Below are positions 22,001 to 28,044 of a stretch of 64,000 nt of DNA, in pieces (the stretch's first letter is position 1; the number at the start of each line of letters is the position of its first letter). The DNA lies in contig NC_056525.1 in NCBI RefSeq assembly GCF_019175285.1, positions 123,628,437 through 123,692,436 on the forward strand, given 5' to 3'. Source of the DNA: Sceloporus undulatus. Taxonomy: Eukaryota; Chordata; Lepidosauria; Squamata; Phrynosomatidae. Below the pieces are notes generated by a model that did no database searches, was not told where the DNA came from, and saw nothing but the letters and a program-made list of their open reading frames with translations. The position numbers were made by a program, and so were the translations under genes.

Positions 22001-23058
22001 TCTTCCTGAGGGAGACCATTGTAGAGGCTTTTCTCAGGAACAGCGCTTCCATTCCCTTCCCAAAAGAGACTTTTGTCACACTGGGGAAATCCATTTGACA
22101 AAAGGCACCTTTTTACAACCATCTCCCTCTGGAAGGAGACTGGAAGCCCCACATATAATTGCTACATTCTATGCCAAACCGTTGTGAAAAGAAATTTTAA
22201 CATACAAAAACAGAGTGAAATGGCCGTCTCTTTGAAATTTGCTTCAAACTATGAAGAGCCATATAGGAAGGGATTCTTCCTATTAAAATATGTCTGGGCA
22301 AGTGAGCAAAGAGATGAAAGCACGATAGAGGAAATCATGAACACAAGAAATGAAGGATTCAGATCCAACTAATCTTCTGGGTTTCTGACCCAAGTGGAAC
22401 AAAAGCAGAAAGGATTGAAAACATCCAATGAATCTGGTGTAAATAAAAAAGAGAGAGAAACAAAATCTTAGGATATGTAAAAGGAGTATTTTTCTAAACA
22501 AACCAACAAATTTCAGCAAAATATATCTGTGTCACCTTCACTTATTAACAATTTGAAATTCAGCCTGCAGGGATTTTAAAAAGGTATTCCCATAGCTTAT
22601 GTCCAGCAACTGATTTGGAAACACTTTTTTGAAATGGCATATGCCACAGTTTTCTTTGCTATACCCTTGAGAGATCTTTTATTCTCCTATGTTGTGACAG
22701 AACCTCCTGCATTGCTTGTTGTGACACAAATGTGTATAAATTGGATTGAACCAACCTCTTCCCTAAAAGGTATAGCAACTCCATGAGAAATCCCAAACTC
22801 TGCAGACAGGGCAGTCATCAAAACTGAAAAAGACACAATTTCTGGCTTTAGCCATACAGAATCAAACAACCTCCTGTGAAACTTACCAGTATTGTCCTTG
22901 CTGACAAGTACTATGGGAGGGCTCTCATTGGTCATTTTGTCCTCTTGTTTTGGCATAGAGGGCAGCACTGGAATCTGTTCCTTGCTAATAGGCATGCTGA
23001 GATACTGGTTTTGGATGGTTTGTTTACTGATTCAGAGATGTTTTCAGCATCAAACTAT
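719..23058 (-). CDS. AXDND1: AXDND1 gene (axonemal dynein light chain domain containing 1), 14 exons, 3' part off window
   Basis: AXDND1 is a coiled-coil axonemal protein expressed in testis and ciliated cells; its middle resembles the p28/DNALI1 inner-arm dynein light chain. Exons (minus strand, transcript order): 22887-23058 (ATG at 22993-22995), 21289-21470, 19367-19467, 17513-17615, 11366-11451, 9999-10055, 9711-9819, 8534-8655, 7966-8106, 7771-7875, 6410-6530, 4464-4565, 2486-2652, 719-797. Coding length in the window is 1584 nt, or 528 codons, with no stop. All junctions have AG and GT and all phases agree. Human AXDND1 is about 1,000 residues, so the C-terminal half is beyond the left edge. 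The light-chain homology runs from about residue 220 to 410. It lies directly downstream of SOAT1 on the same strand, as in mammals. Identification rests on remembered human sequence, strengthened by phase consistency. Confidence 0.94.
800..2090. other. AXDND1 intron, unclassified
   Basis: AT-rich sequence without recognised coding potential. A 14-bp string, AGGGTTAACCAATC, occurs twice (1630-1643 and 1680-1693), 50 bp apart. Composition around 1090-1700 could be an old insertion, but I cannot assign a family. Confidence 0.35.
2105..2230 (+). mobile_element. CR1-like LINE, short reverse-transcriptase C-terminal fragment
   Basis: The plus-strand translation contains [20 protein letters not shown] then [16 protein letters not shown]. 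This resembles the CR1 string LEKxQRRAxKMIxGLExLPYEERLxxLGLxSLEKRR. It is a short decayed piece in an AXDND1 intron. Confidence 0.55.
2486..2652 (-). CDS. AXDND1: AXDND1 exon, [20 protein letters not shown] segment
   Basis: The exon encodes [20 protein letters not shown] then [20 protein letters not shown] and [16 protein letters not shown]. Human has DTEDLALLQKLTQKWRNLV and EQMEESTSETLKIVRDGLIKWQEFF. It has an AG acceptor at 2653-2654 and a GTGAGT donor, and ends in phase 2. Confidence 0.93.
3012..3215 (-). mobile_element. CR1 LINE 3' end fragment
   Basis: Read on the minus strand, it has the CR1 3' sequence for a variant of '[18 protein letters not shown]' followed by a noncoding tail with a 'catggcaggggg' block. 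Similar CR1 tails are at 24840-25290, 25935-26122 and 27283-27415. Confidence 0.75.
3498..3715. repeat. common squamate repeat with the 'ttttttgtgggttttt' head
   Basis: It contains a GTGGGTTTTTCAGGCTGTGT head, a 'catctgtggctggcatcttc' core and a unique-looking tail to about 3715. The same head and core form both arms of the hairpin at 59942-60101. It is a familiar interspersed squamate repeat; its class (Penelope-like or other) is unsure. Confidence 0.55.
3960..4425 (-). mobile_element. L2-clade LINE fragment (RT C-terminal region)
   Basis: The minus-strand translation includes [40 protein letters not shown] and [12 protein letters not shown], characteristic of L2-clade elements. It ends abruptly and lacks a long frame. 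It sits next to the AXDND1 exon at 4464-4565. Confidence 0.85.
4464..4565 (-). CDS. AXDND1: AXDND1 exon, [14 protein letters not shown] segment
   Basis: The exon encodes [20 protein letters not shown] then [14 protein letters not shown]. Human has [31 protein letters not shown]. It is exactly 34 codons. It has an AG acceptor at 4566-4567 and a GTGGCA donor. Confidence 0.94.
4632..4800. mobile_element. palindromic MITE, 'aataatccagtttgacac' family
   Basis: Both ends are inverted copies: a left arm of 'ataatccagtttgacactac' type and a right arm reading GCAGTTAAAGTGATCTCAAA. Related copies are at 25691-25885, 35462-35560 and 37015-37166. This is probably a nonautonomous DNA transposon family; I cannot name the superfamily. 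Confidence 0.7.
4801..6409. other. AXDND1 intron
   Basis: Mostly unclassified AT-rich sequence. A (CAT)n run at about 5799-5818 and two adjacent copies of 'gggactcagggtggct' (5837-5876) look like a LINE 3'-end remnant on the minus strand. No exon was seen. Confidence 0.4.
6410..6530 (-). CDS. AXDND1: AXDND1 exon, [16 protein letters not shown] coiled coil
   Basis: The exon encodes [20 protein letters not shown] then [20 protein letters not shown]. Human has VEEYHDLYTLQRERMENDMKKL and [15 protein letters not shown]. It has an AG acceptor at 6531-6532 and a GTAGCT donor, and ends on a codon boundary. Confidence 0.96.
6531..7770. other. AXDND1 intron, nothing recognised
   Basis: AT-rich sequence with no recognised repeat family or coding potential. 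A short G-rich run lies near 7408-7420. Confidence 0.45.
7771..7875 (-). CDS. AXDND1: AXDND1 exon, coiled-coil segment
   Basis: The exon encodes [20 protein letters not shown] then [15 protein letters not shown]. Human has [35 protein letters not shown]. It has an AG acceptor at 7876-7877 and a GTGAGT donor. Confidence 0.95.
7966..8106 (-). CDS. AXDND1: AXDND1 exon, [20 protein letters not shown] segment
   Basis: The exon encodes [20 protein letters not shown] then [20 protein letters not shown] and AIGQLTR. Human has RERYVQMLDQIARQMIDFYKDL and [24 protein letters not shown]. Heptad-like spacing suggests helical coiled coil. It has an AG acceptor at 8107-8108 and a GTCTCT donor. Confidence 0.96.
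8534..8655 (-). CDS. AXDND1: AXDND1 exon, core of axonemal light-chain homology
   Basis: The exon encodes [20 protein letters not shown] then [20 protein letters not shown]. The string [19 protein letters not shown] parallels FDELIRQVTINCAERGLLL of the inner-arm dynein light chain DNALI1, which defines the axonemal dynein light chain domain. It has an AG acceptor at 8656-8657 and a GTTAGC donor. Confidence 0.97.
8656..9710. other. AXDND1 intron, homopolymer runs
   Basis: Unclassified intronic sequence. It contains a T run joined to a G run of about 12 (roughly 8993-9014). Confidence 0.45.
9711..9819 (-). CDS. AXDND1: AXDND1 exon, [10 protein letters not shown] segment
   Basis: The exon encodes (M)[19 protein letters not shown] then [17 protein letters not shown]. 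Human has [28 protein letters not shown]. It has an AG acceptor at 9820-9821 and a GTAATT donor, and ends on a codon boundary. Confidence 0.95.
9999..10055 (-). CDS. AXDND1: AXDND1 exon, [18 protein letters not shown] segment
   Basis: This 57-nt exon encodes (D)[18 protein letters not shown](M). Human has [20 protein letters not shown]. It has an AG acceptor at 10056-10057 and a GTGAGT donor. Both ends are phase 2. Confidence 0.95.
10073..10315 (-). mobile_element. non-LTR LINE 3' end with (AAT)n tail
   Basis: A (TTA)n run on the plus strand (about 10073-10094) is followed by 'ttatgaagcgctgtaaattt' and an AG-rich tail. It is the 3' end of an L2/CR1-type element inserted on the minus strand. 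A short related copy is at 46524-46575. Confidence 0.65.
10549..10678. mobile_element. hAT-like MITE
   Basis: It begins CAGGGATGGGG and holds a middle of 'ccctagccagcatagccaat' followed by 'gatgggagttgcagtccaac', with loosely complementary ends. This is a familiar squamate hAT-type nonautonomous element. Ends are approximate. Confidence 0.5.
11366..11451 (-). CDS. AXDND1: AXDND1 exon, [16 protein letters not shown] segment
   Basis: The exon encodes [20 protein letters not shown] then VLGLEYYDE. Human has [26 protein letters not shown]. It is separated from the preceding exon by a 6-kb intron containing L2, SINE-like and MITE insertions. It has an AG acceptor at 11452-11453 and a GTGAGT donor. 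Confidence 0.95.
12110..13037 (+). mobile_element. L2-clade LINE 3' portion, interrupted by a hAT MITE
   Basis: Plus-strand traces of the L2 C-terminal region (Thr-Pro-Ile-Cys-like 'caactgcaccccttcctagg', 'cttcactggataccaattag') run to about 12709. After the MITE at 12710-12895 it resumes with the 3' UTR and ends in a (TTA)n tail near 12999-13030. It lies in the 6-kb AXDND1 intron. Confidence 0.8.
12710..12895. mobile_element. hAT-type palindromic MITE nested in L2, right end truncated
   Basis: The left end reads GGCCTGTTACAGACTGCC. Inside are inverted arms: GGTATGCTATTTAAATGATG near 12757 and its complement near 12875-12895. The expected mirror of the left end is missing on the right, so the copy looks truncated. 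It interrupts the L2 3' UTR and is therefore younger than that L2 insertion. Confidence 0.7.
13385..13640 (-). mobile_element. L2-like LINE 3' end
   Basis: (AAAT)n at 13386-13411 is followed by CTTTTATTTGTACCCCGCTT and 'aaagcggcttacaacattct', the minus-strand signature of an L2-type 3' UTR. Confidence 0.6.
14438..14573. mobile_element. hAT nonautonomous element with 8-bp target duplication
   Basis: Ends are CAGAGATTCCCAAACTTTG and CAAAGTTTGGGAACTACTG, inverted copies of each other. Flanking octamers CTCTAGAA (14430-14437) and CTCTAGAG (14574-14581) match at 7 of 8 bases, the hAT signature. Confidence 0.85.
14582..15690. other. AXDND1 intron, unclassified
   Basis: No exon or recognised repeat. 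The AT-rich part from 15010 to 15600 has no clear structure. Confidence 0.4.
15693..16808. mobile_element. DNA-transposon-like nonautonomous element, ~1.1 kb, GC-rich
   Basis: The left end GGCCCCATTCATACT and the right end (complement GGGCTCATTCACATT) are imperfect inverted repeats. The inside is GC-richer than the flanks and carries three diverged tandem copies of a ~58-bp unit (about 16115-16172, 16231-16290, 16291-16347) with the core 'ccatgcgcatgtgcgctcaa'. Superfamily is unclear. Short open frames inside look accidental. Confidence 0.6.
17513..17615 (-). CDS. AXDND1: AXDND1 exon, [14 protein letters not shown] segment
   Basis: The exon encodes [20 protein letters not shown] then [14 protein letters not shown]. 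Human has DISFLYDVTYTKG followed by variable sequence. It has an AG acceptor at 17616-17617 and a GTGAGT donor, and ends on a codon boundary. Confidence 0.93.
17895..18262 (+). mobile_element. L2-like LINE 3' end with (TTAG)n tail
   Basis: A degenerate C-terminal trace is followed by a T-rich 3' UTR containing CTTTTATCTATGAGCCATCT and a (TTAG)n run at about 18238-18258. Confidence 0.6.
18562..18888 (-). repeat. Sauria-type tRNA-derived SINE
   Basis: Plus-strand AGGTAAAGGTAGTCCC begins the 3' tail. The tRNA-like head lies at the high-coordinate end near 18845-18888. The centre has 'gaagagccagcgttgtc' and 'catgtggccatcatgactac'. It shares these with 43543-43885 and 43955-44295. Confidence 0.8.
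18990..19120. mobile_element. hAT-like MITE fragment
   Basis: Left GGGGTTTCTCACTCTTTGAA and right 'ccaaagttgagaaccactct' are inverted relatives of each other. Target duplications are not clear. Confidence 0.5.
19367..19467 (-). CDS. AXDND1: AXDND1 exon, [16 protein letters not shown] segment
   Basis: The exon encodes [20 protein letters not shown] then [14 protein letters not shown]. The human counterpart is [26 protein letters not shown]. It has an AG acceptor at 19468-19469 and a GTAAAA donor, and ends in phase 2. Confidence 0.96.
19565..20105 (-). mobile_element. RTE-BovB LINE fragment, endonuclease N-terminal region
   Basis: Minus-strand pieces read [34 protein letters not shown] and, in another frame, [17 protein letters not shown]. 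They correspond to BovB SMNQGKLxVVKQEMARVNxDIL, GMGEFNSDDHYIYY and NDRMISVRFQGKPFNITVIQ. It is decayed, with several frame changes. Confidence 0.75.
20420..21288. other. AXDND1 intron, nothing recognised
   Basis: AT-rich, no recognised repeat family or exon. Confidence 0.45.
21289..21470 (-). CDS. AXDND1: AXDND1 exon 2 of the coding set
   Basis: The exon encodes [20 protein letters not shown] then [20 protein letters not shown] and [12 protein letters not shown]. It aligns with human LPELKEKKNMVDRSKLLP and EFIPKEVLLSLTYAANAGPCP...PPKKIK. It has an AG acceptor at 21471-21472 and a GTATGT donor. Confidence 0.95.
21475..22886. other. AXDND1 first coding intron, unclassified
   Basis: No exon found. 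Several short open frames on both strands (for example 21901-22098) have no recognisable similarity. The segment 21690-22270 is somewhat GC-richer and could be an old insertion. Confidence 0.35.
22887..23058 (-). CDS. AXDND1: AXDND1 exon with start codon
   Basis: The exon starts after AG at 23059-23060 and ends at a GTAAGT donor. Its ATG is at 22993-22995, giving [20 protein letters not shown]. An in-frame TGA at 23032-23034 lies upstream within the same exon, which fixes this Met as the first possible start. The remaining 63 bases are 5' UTR, implying at least one noncoding exon upstream. This N terminus is poorly conserved. Confidence 0.82.
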
Positions 23059-23424
23059 CTAGAAAGAAGATATAATAGTAGTCACATAGGTAGATCATAT
23101 GATTGCAATCAATAGCATGATAGTTTCAAATATATTATTTACAAAGTTATATTAGCATGGGGGAAGGACACAGTGTACAGTGTGTAACAACCTCTGGCCA
23201 TTGTAATGTGCTGGAGCAACAAAACCTAAAAGTTTTGTGGAACCCTGAAGACTAATATAGACTTGTTATTACTTTTGTTTTAATGTGCCTTTGAGTCAAC
23301 TCCAACTTTTGGCTATTCTATCCTAGTGTTTTCTGGGCAAGATTTATTAAGAGGAGGTTTGACATTAGCTTTCTCAAAGGCAGCTTGCCTAATGTTGTCC
23401 AGTGGGTGATTCATATACTGTACT

Positions 23425-23645
23425 AAGAGCTAACATGGTGTAATGGTCTGAGTGTTGAATGAGGACCCCAGGAGACCCAGGTTGAATGTTTGGTCATGGA
23501 AACCCACTGAGTGACCTTGAGCAATTCACACTCTCTTAGCCTTAAAGAAATTACAAACTGCCTCTGAATAGATTTTACTAAGAAAACCCTAAGAGAGTGT
23601 TCCACTATGCCAGAGTCAACTTGAAGGCACATTACAACAGTCACA
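23425..23645 (+). repeat. tRNA-derived SINE with 'acttgaaggcaca' tail
   Basis: The head 'taacatggtgtaatggtctg' (A-box-like) is followed by ACCCAGGTTGAATG (decayed B box), the body 'ggaaacccactgagtgacct' and a tail ACTTGAAGGCACATTACAAC. A fragment in the opposite orientation lies just before it (about 23275-23410). Confidence 0.75.
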
Positions 23646-24838
23646 GGTTAACATGGTATAACGTTTGAACTGCAGCCCATTTCATCATACACACAGAAGC
23701 CTGGTTTATGTTGGTCACTCTCAGCTAAAGTAGACCCATTCAATCCATTGGTGAATGATGTGACGACACATGAGTAATTCCCACTGATTCAATATGGGTC
23801 TACTCTGGTCTGAACTAACAAAAGGATTTAGGCCACAGTGTGTATTTTTATATTAACACTTTCAATGCATACTTGTAAATAACCACCTTTTACCTGAGAT
23901 AAGGGGATGATAGCCTTGAATCCACAGACCTAACGTAGCCTGCAGAAGTTAGTAGTGTGACCTGTTGCAGGAGGTAGCCTGTCCTTGGAAGCTATCATCA
24001 GGCATTGGTCAGAAACAGCAAGGTTTCCATTCCCATTCTGCCCGATAAGAAATGTTTTAGTGCAGTAGTTTATCTTGGGCTATTAGGGTGTCTGACATGA
24101 CTGGCTGGCTACATAGGAAAACAAAAGCTTGTAAACACATAAGCTAATAACTTTTTTGGCAAGGCTAGGGCGAAGCGAATCACAATCTTCCAAATGTTAA
24201 TAGTTTGCAACTTCCATCAGCTCTATCTACCCAAAGTAGCCAATCACAAGAGATGGTGAGAAATGAAATCCAACAAACTTCTGAAGGTCCACAACATGCC
24301 CACTCAAATTCAGAAGTCTGTATTTCATTGGAGACTAGGAGCCTTCACAAAATGTCTTTGGTACACAGGTAAGACTCTTACAGCAAGACATGAAGGCTGG
24401 TATCTCTATTGGAACTGCTTTTCCCAGTATAGGTAAATACTTAATGCTTAAGAAATGGACTGCTTCACATCCTCTAGATGTATTATTTATTAAGAATTTA
24501 GCCTAATTGTTAGCTACTTTTTATTAATCTTGATGAAGAGGACTGGGTAAGTCAGGGATAGTAATTTTGTGACTCTCTGGGTGATATTACACTGCAGTTC
24601 CCATTAGAGCTATCTAACACAGTAATGGGGGATGATAGGGATTTCAGTTCAATAAAATTAGGAGGTTATGCATTGCTCACCTCTGATAGAAAACAAAAGC
24701 TTCTATATTTTCATCCCAACAGAAGGTTCAAAATGCCACGTAGATAATCAATGCAGCTGAAGAAAGGTAAAGAATACTTCAGTGTCCCGGATCTCTGTCC
24801 ACCCAAATGTCCCTTTCAAAACAAGATAAAGAAAAAAC
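23646..24838. other. intergenic, nothing recognised
   Basis: Sequence upstream of the AXDND1 start exon. No exon, CpG-rich patch or repeat family is clear. Confidence 0.4.
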
Positions 24839-24839
24839 G

Positions 24840-25292
24840 TGAATTGCAAGTTATCTGGAGCATGTCCAGGAGGAAACCAAAATGGTGAAGGCCTTTGAAA
24901 CCGTGCCTTATGAGAAGAGAATTAGGGAGCTAGGAATGTTTGGCCTGGAAAAGAGAAGGTTAAGAAGGGACATGATGGCCCTGTTTAACTTTTGGAAGGA
25001 ATGAGGATGGAGCAAGTTTGTTTTCTGCTGCTCCAGAGAATAGGACTTGGAACAATGGATTGAAGCTTCAGGAAAAGAGATTCCACCTCAACATTAGGAG
25101 GAACTTCCTGACAGTAAGGGCTGTTTGACTGTGAAACACACTCCCTCGGAGTGTGTTAGAGTTTCCTTTCTGTAGGTCTTTAAACAGAGGCCATCTGTTG
25201 GGAGTGCTATGATTGTGAGTTCCTGCATGGCAGAATGGGATTGGACTGGAAGGCCCTTCTTGGGGTCTCTTCCAACTCTACGATTCTAGGAA
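24840..25292 (+). mobile_element. CR1 LINE 3' end
   Basis: It contains 'tggtgaaggcctttgaaacc', 'gccttatgagaagagaatta', 'aaaagagattccacctcaac' and 'gttcctgcatggcagaatgg', ending with 'caactctacgattctagg'. This is the last part of the CR1 ORF and its 3' UTR with the octamer-type tail. Confidence 0.88.
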
Positions 25293-25690
25293 TCATTTGT
25301 ACATTCACAGCTTTCTTCTGCATGCAGGGCCCCATCCCCACACAGGCACGCTACCCAACCCTTCACACCCCCAAGGAGGAGAGTTCCTGCAAACGCCTTG
25401 GAGACTGACTGGCGGAGTCTCCTTCCTCGGATGCTATAACTGACATAAATCCAGCTGGACCCTGGTCATCCAAAAATATTGGGCACTTTTAAATTTGTAC
25501 AGACTTAAGATGGACAGGACTCTTGGGAGAAGTGAGGTCTGCCACATACGTCCTGAAACCTTCTTGGCTTGTTATTTAAAAAGCCAGAGGGGGAAGTGGA
25601 TGAGGAGGGAGCAAGCCATGCATGCTAAAACAAGGCAGAGTTTCATTTTGCCTCAAGGAGGCAGTTTGATGACCACTGATACAAAACACC

Positions 25691-25885
25691 CTGCAGGAAT
25701 AACCCAGTTTGAGACTGCTTTCACTGCCCTGCCTCAGTGCTAGGGAATCCTGGGAACTGTAGTTTTGTGGGACATTTAGCCTTCTCTGTCAGAGAGCTCT
25801 GGGGCCACAATGAACTACAGTTCCCAGGATTCCCTAGCACTGAGCCAGGGCAGTGAAAGCGGTCTCAAACCGTATTATTTCTCCA
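25691..25885. mobile_element. palindromic MITE, 'aataacccagtttgagac' copy
   Basis: Long inverted arms: 'cagtttgagactgctttcac' at the left and 'gtgaaagcggtctcaaaccg' at the right. The inner arms 'tagggaatcctgggaactgt' and 'acagttcccaggattcccta' are also mutually complementary. Confidence 0.8.
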
Positions 25886-25934
25886 TTGTGTTTGGTACCA
25901 TTGTTAAAAAAAAAAAACAACCCTCCCTAGATCC

Positions 25935-26122
25935 CACAATGTTGATGGCAAGAGCAGTTCGACTCCCTCCGAGTGTAGAGGAGTCTCCTTCTTTGGAGGC
26001 TTTTAAACAGAGGCTGGATAGCCATCTCTCGGGGATGCTTTGATTTTGAGTTCCTGCATGGCAGAATGGAGTTGGACTGGATGGCCCTTGGGTCTCTTCC
26101 AACTCTAGGATTCTATGATCTT
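25935..26122 (+). mobile_element. CR1 LINE 3' end that seeds a minisatellite
   Basis: CR1 coding remnant 'gagtctccttctttggaggc' then 'ggatagccatctctcgggga' and tail 'ccaactctaggattctatga'. The tail runs directly into the 45-bp tandem array. Confidence 0.88.
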
Positions 26123-26805
26123 CTGTATATGGGATCTATGAGTGTTATATATTCTATATATGTTCCTCTGTCTATGGGATCTATGAGTGTTATATATTCT
26201 ATATATGTTCCTCTATCTATGTTCCTATCTATGGGATCTATGAGTGTTATTATTCTATACATGTTCCTCTATCTATGGGATCTATGAGTGTTATATATTC
26301 ATATATGTTCCTCTGTCTATTGGTCTATGAGTGTTATATATTCTATACATGTTCCTCTATCTTGGGACTATGAGTGTTATATATTCTATTATGTTCCTCT
26401 ATTATGGGCTCTTGAGTGTTATATATTCTATATATGTCCTCTATCTATTGGATCTATGAGTGTTATATATTCTATACATGTTCCTCTATCTATGGGATCT
26501 ATGAGTGTTATATATTCATATATGTTCCTCTATCTATGGGATTATGAGTGTTATTATTTCTATCTATGTTCCTCTCTATGGGATCTATGAGTGTTATATA
26601 TTCTATATATGTTCCTCTATATATGGGCTCTATGAGTGTTATATATTCTATATATGTTCCTCTATCTATGGGATCTATGAGTGTTATATATTTTATATAT
26701 GTTCCTCTATCTATGGGATCTATGAGTGTTATATATTCTATACATGTTCCTCTATCTATGGGATCTATGAGTGTTATATATTTTATATATATTCCTCTAT
26801 ATGAG
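26123..26805. repeat. 45-bp minisatellite, about 15 copies
   Basis: The unit is 45 bp and contains GGGATCTATGAGTGTTATAT followed by 'attctatatatgttcctcta'. I count 15 occurrences of GAGTGTT. Because 45 is a multiple of three, several frames stay open as 15-residue repeats; these are not genes. Variants (cata for tata, ttt for ttc) recur in several units, indicating unit turnover. Confidence 0.95.
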
Positions 26806-26842
26806 ATCTAGCTCTATATATGTAATCTTTTTAATATGGGAT

Positions 26843-26845
<3 letters not shown>

Positions 26846-26876
<31 letters not shown>
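26846..26876. repeat. (TG)n microsatellite
   Basis: Uninterrupted alternating TG of about 30 bases, shortly after the minisatellite. Confidence 0.95.
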
Positions 26877-26877
<1 letters not shown>

Positions 26878-26976
26878 TGGTGCCAAAGGGAGATAGACTG
26901 GATGGCCCTTCCAACTATGATCCTCCTGTGCTTCCTCCTCCATCATGAGATCCAGGACCCTGGGCCGCAGTGTTAC

Positions 26977-27050
26977 CTAGAAGCCCCCAAACAGTGTCGC
27001 TGCTTCCTTCCTGTTTCCCTGCGTTTACATCCTGCTTGGTGCTTCCCGGC
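26977..27050 (-). other. candidate AXDND1 noncoding first exon
   Basis: Just downstream (minus sense) of the X-box, a moderately GC-rich stretch reads to CTAG with a GTAACA donor at 26975-26976. A 5' UTR exon here would splice to the acceptor at 23059-23060. This is inference from position and a single donor-like site; no TATA box or start signal was seen. Confidence 0.28.
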
Positions 27051-27057
27051 TGCATCT

Positions 27058-27071
27058 GTTGCCATGGTAAC
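27058..27071. promoter_or_regulatory. perfect RFX-factor X-box
   Basis: The 14 bases GTTGCCATGGTAAC form a perfect palindrome and fit the X-box consensus GTNRCC-N0-3-RGYAAC with both half sites intact. RFX factors bind such sites upstream of cilium and flagellum genes. It lies about 4 kb 5' of the AXDND1 start exon and is not inside a recognised repeat. Assignment to AXDND1 is inference. Confidence 0.7.
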
Positions 27072-27199
27072 CGGGCTCGTCTCTCTCTCTCTGTGTCTGT
27101 CAGGCACTCACATAGCTACCTTACCCACGGCGCTGGGGTCCTTCGTCAGGAACCTGTGCTGGAACCGGGGAATGCTGGTAGTTGTAGTCCAAAAGCCTT

Positions 27200-27525
27200 A
27201 TTTGTTGTTGGATGGCTTTCAGGTCATTTTTCCCGACTTGGGGCGAGCCTGTCATGGGGTTTTCTTGGCAAGGTTTCATAGAAGCATAGAATACTAGAGT
27301 TGGAAGGCACCCCAAGGGCCCTGATCCAGCCCAACCCCCTTCTGCCATGCAGGAACTCTCAGTCAAAGCATCCCCATTGACAGAGGACCATCCAGCCACT
27401 GTTTAAAGACCACTGGGTGGCCCTGGGCAACAAGTCACACTCTTTCAGCCTCAGATGGCACTGCCAACCCCAACACCCCCTTCTGAAGAAACCTGACCAG
27501 AACACCCCATGATAAGGTCACCATA
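27200..27525. repeat. SINE pieces in opposite orientations around a CR1 fragment
   Basis: 27200-27282 carries a minus-oriented SINE tail ('tcatggggttttcttggcaa'). 27416-27525 carries plus-oriented SINE body ('caagtcacactctttcagcc'). Between them, 27283-27415 is a minus-strand CR1 3' end ('ttctgccatgcaggaactct'). Confidence 0.65.
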
Positions 27526-27742
27526 GGAGCCCTGGTGGTTAAATGCCTGTACTGCGGCCACTCACTCACACACCATAAGGTTGTGTGTTCAATACCAGCG
27601 AAAGGGCTCAAGCTTGACTCTGGCTTGCATCCTTCTGAGGTTGCTAAAATGAGGACCCAGATTGTTGGGGGAAATTAGCTTACACTTTGTAAAATGCTTA
27701 GAGACCGCTTAGGTGGTATGAAAGGAAGGCACAAGACAACAT
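27526..27742 (+). repeat. tRNA-derived SINE, second family
   Basis: The head GGAGCCCTGGTGGTTAAATG and B-box-like 'ggttgtgtgttcaataccag' are tRNA-like. The body has AAATGAGGACCCAGATTGTT and the tail 'taaaatgcttagagaccgct'. Family name uncertain. Confidence 0.7.
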
Positions 27743-27744
27743 CC

Positions 27745-27875
27745 CCTGAGGCTGAGAGAGTGTGACTTGCCCAAGGTCACCCAGTGGGTTTCCACGGCCG
27801 ACCAGGGATTTGAACCCTGATCTTTACAATCGCAATCTGACACTCCAGCCACTATTGCTGCACTGTTCCTGTTAC
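27745..27875 (-). repeat. tRNA-derived SINE fragment
   Basis: Contains 'gagagagtgtgacttgccca', 'cccagtgggtttccacggcc' and TTTGAACCCTGATC (complement of the B box), all shared with the 'acttgaaggcaca' SINE family. Confidence 0.75.
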
Positions 27876-27899
27876 ATTCCCCTTCATTTGTATGTGTGA

Positions 27900-28030
27900 T
27901 ATTATTATTATTGTTGTTGTTGTTGAGATTATTATATTTATTTGTATCCTGCTCATTTCCCAGAACCGGGACTCAGAGTGGGTTCACAACATTAAAAAAC
28001 AGTAAAATTAAAAACAGAAAATAGCACATT
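27900..28030 (-). mobile_element. L2-like LINE 3' end
   Basis: (ATT)n and (GTT)n runs are followed by 'tatttgtatcctgctcattt' and 'gactcagagtgggttcacaa', the minus-strand 3' UTR signature. Confidence 0.55.
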
Positions 28031-28044
28031 GAAAAGGAATTAAT

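Noticed and set aside
21690-22370. Old coding gene or retroelement on the plus strand
   Set aside because: Short open frames have no recognisable motifs; there is not enough to assign a family.
26123-26805. CRISPR-like array of regularly spaced repeats
   Set aside because: Units are contiguous 45-bp tandem copies without unique spacers, in vertebrate DNA.
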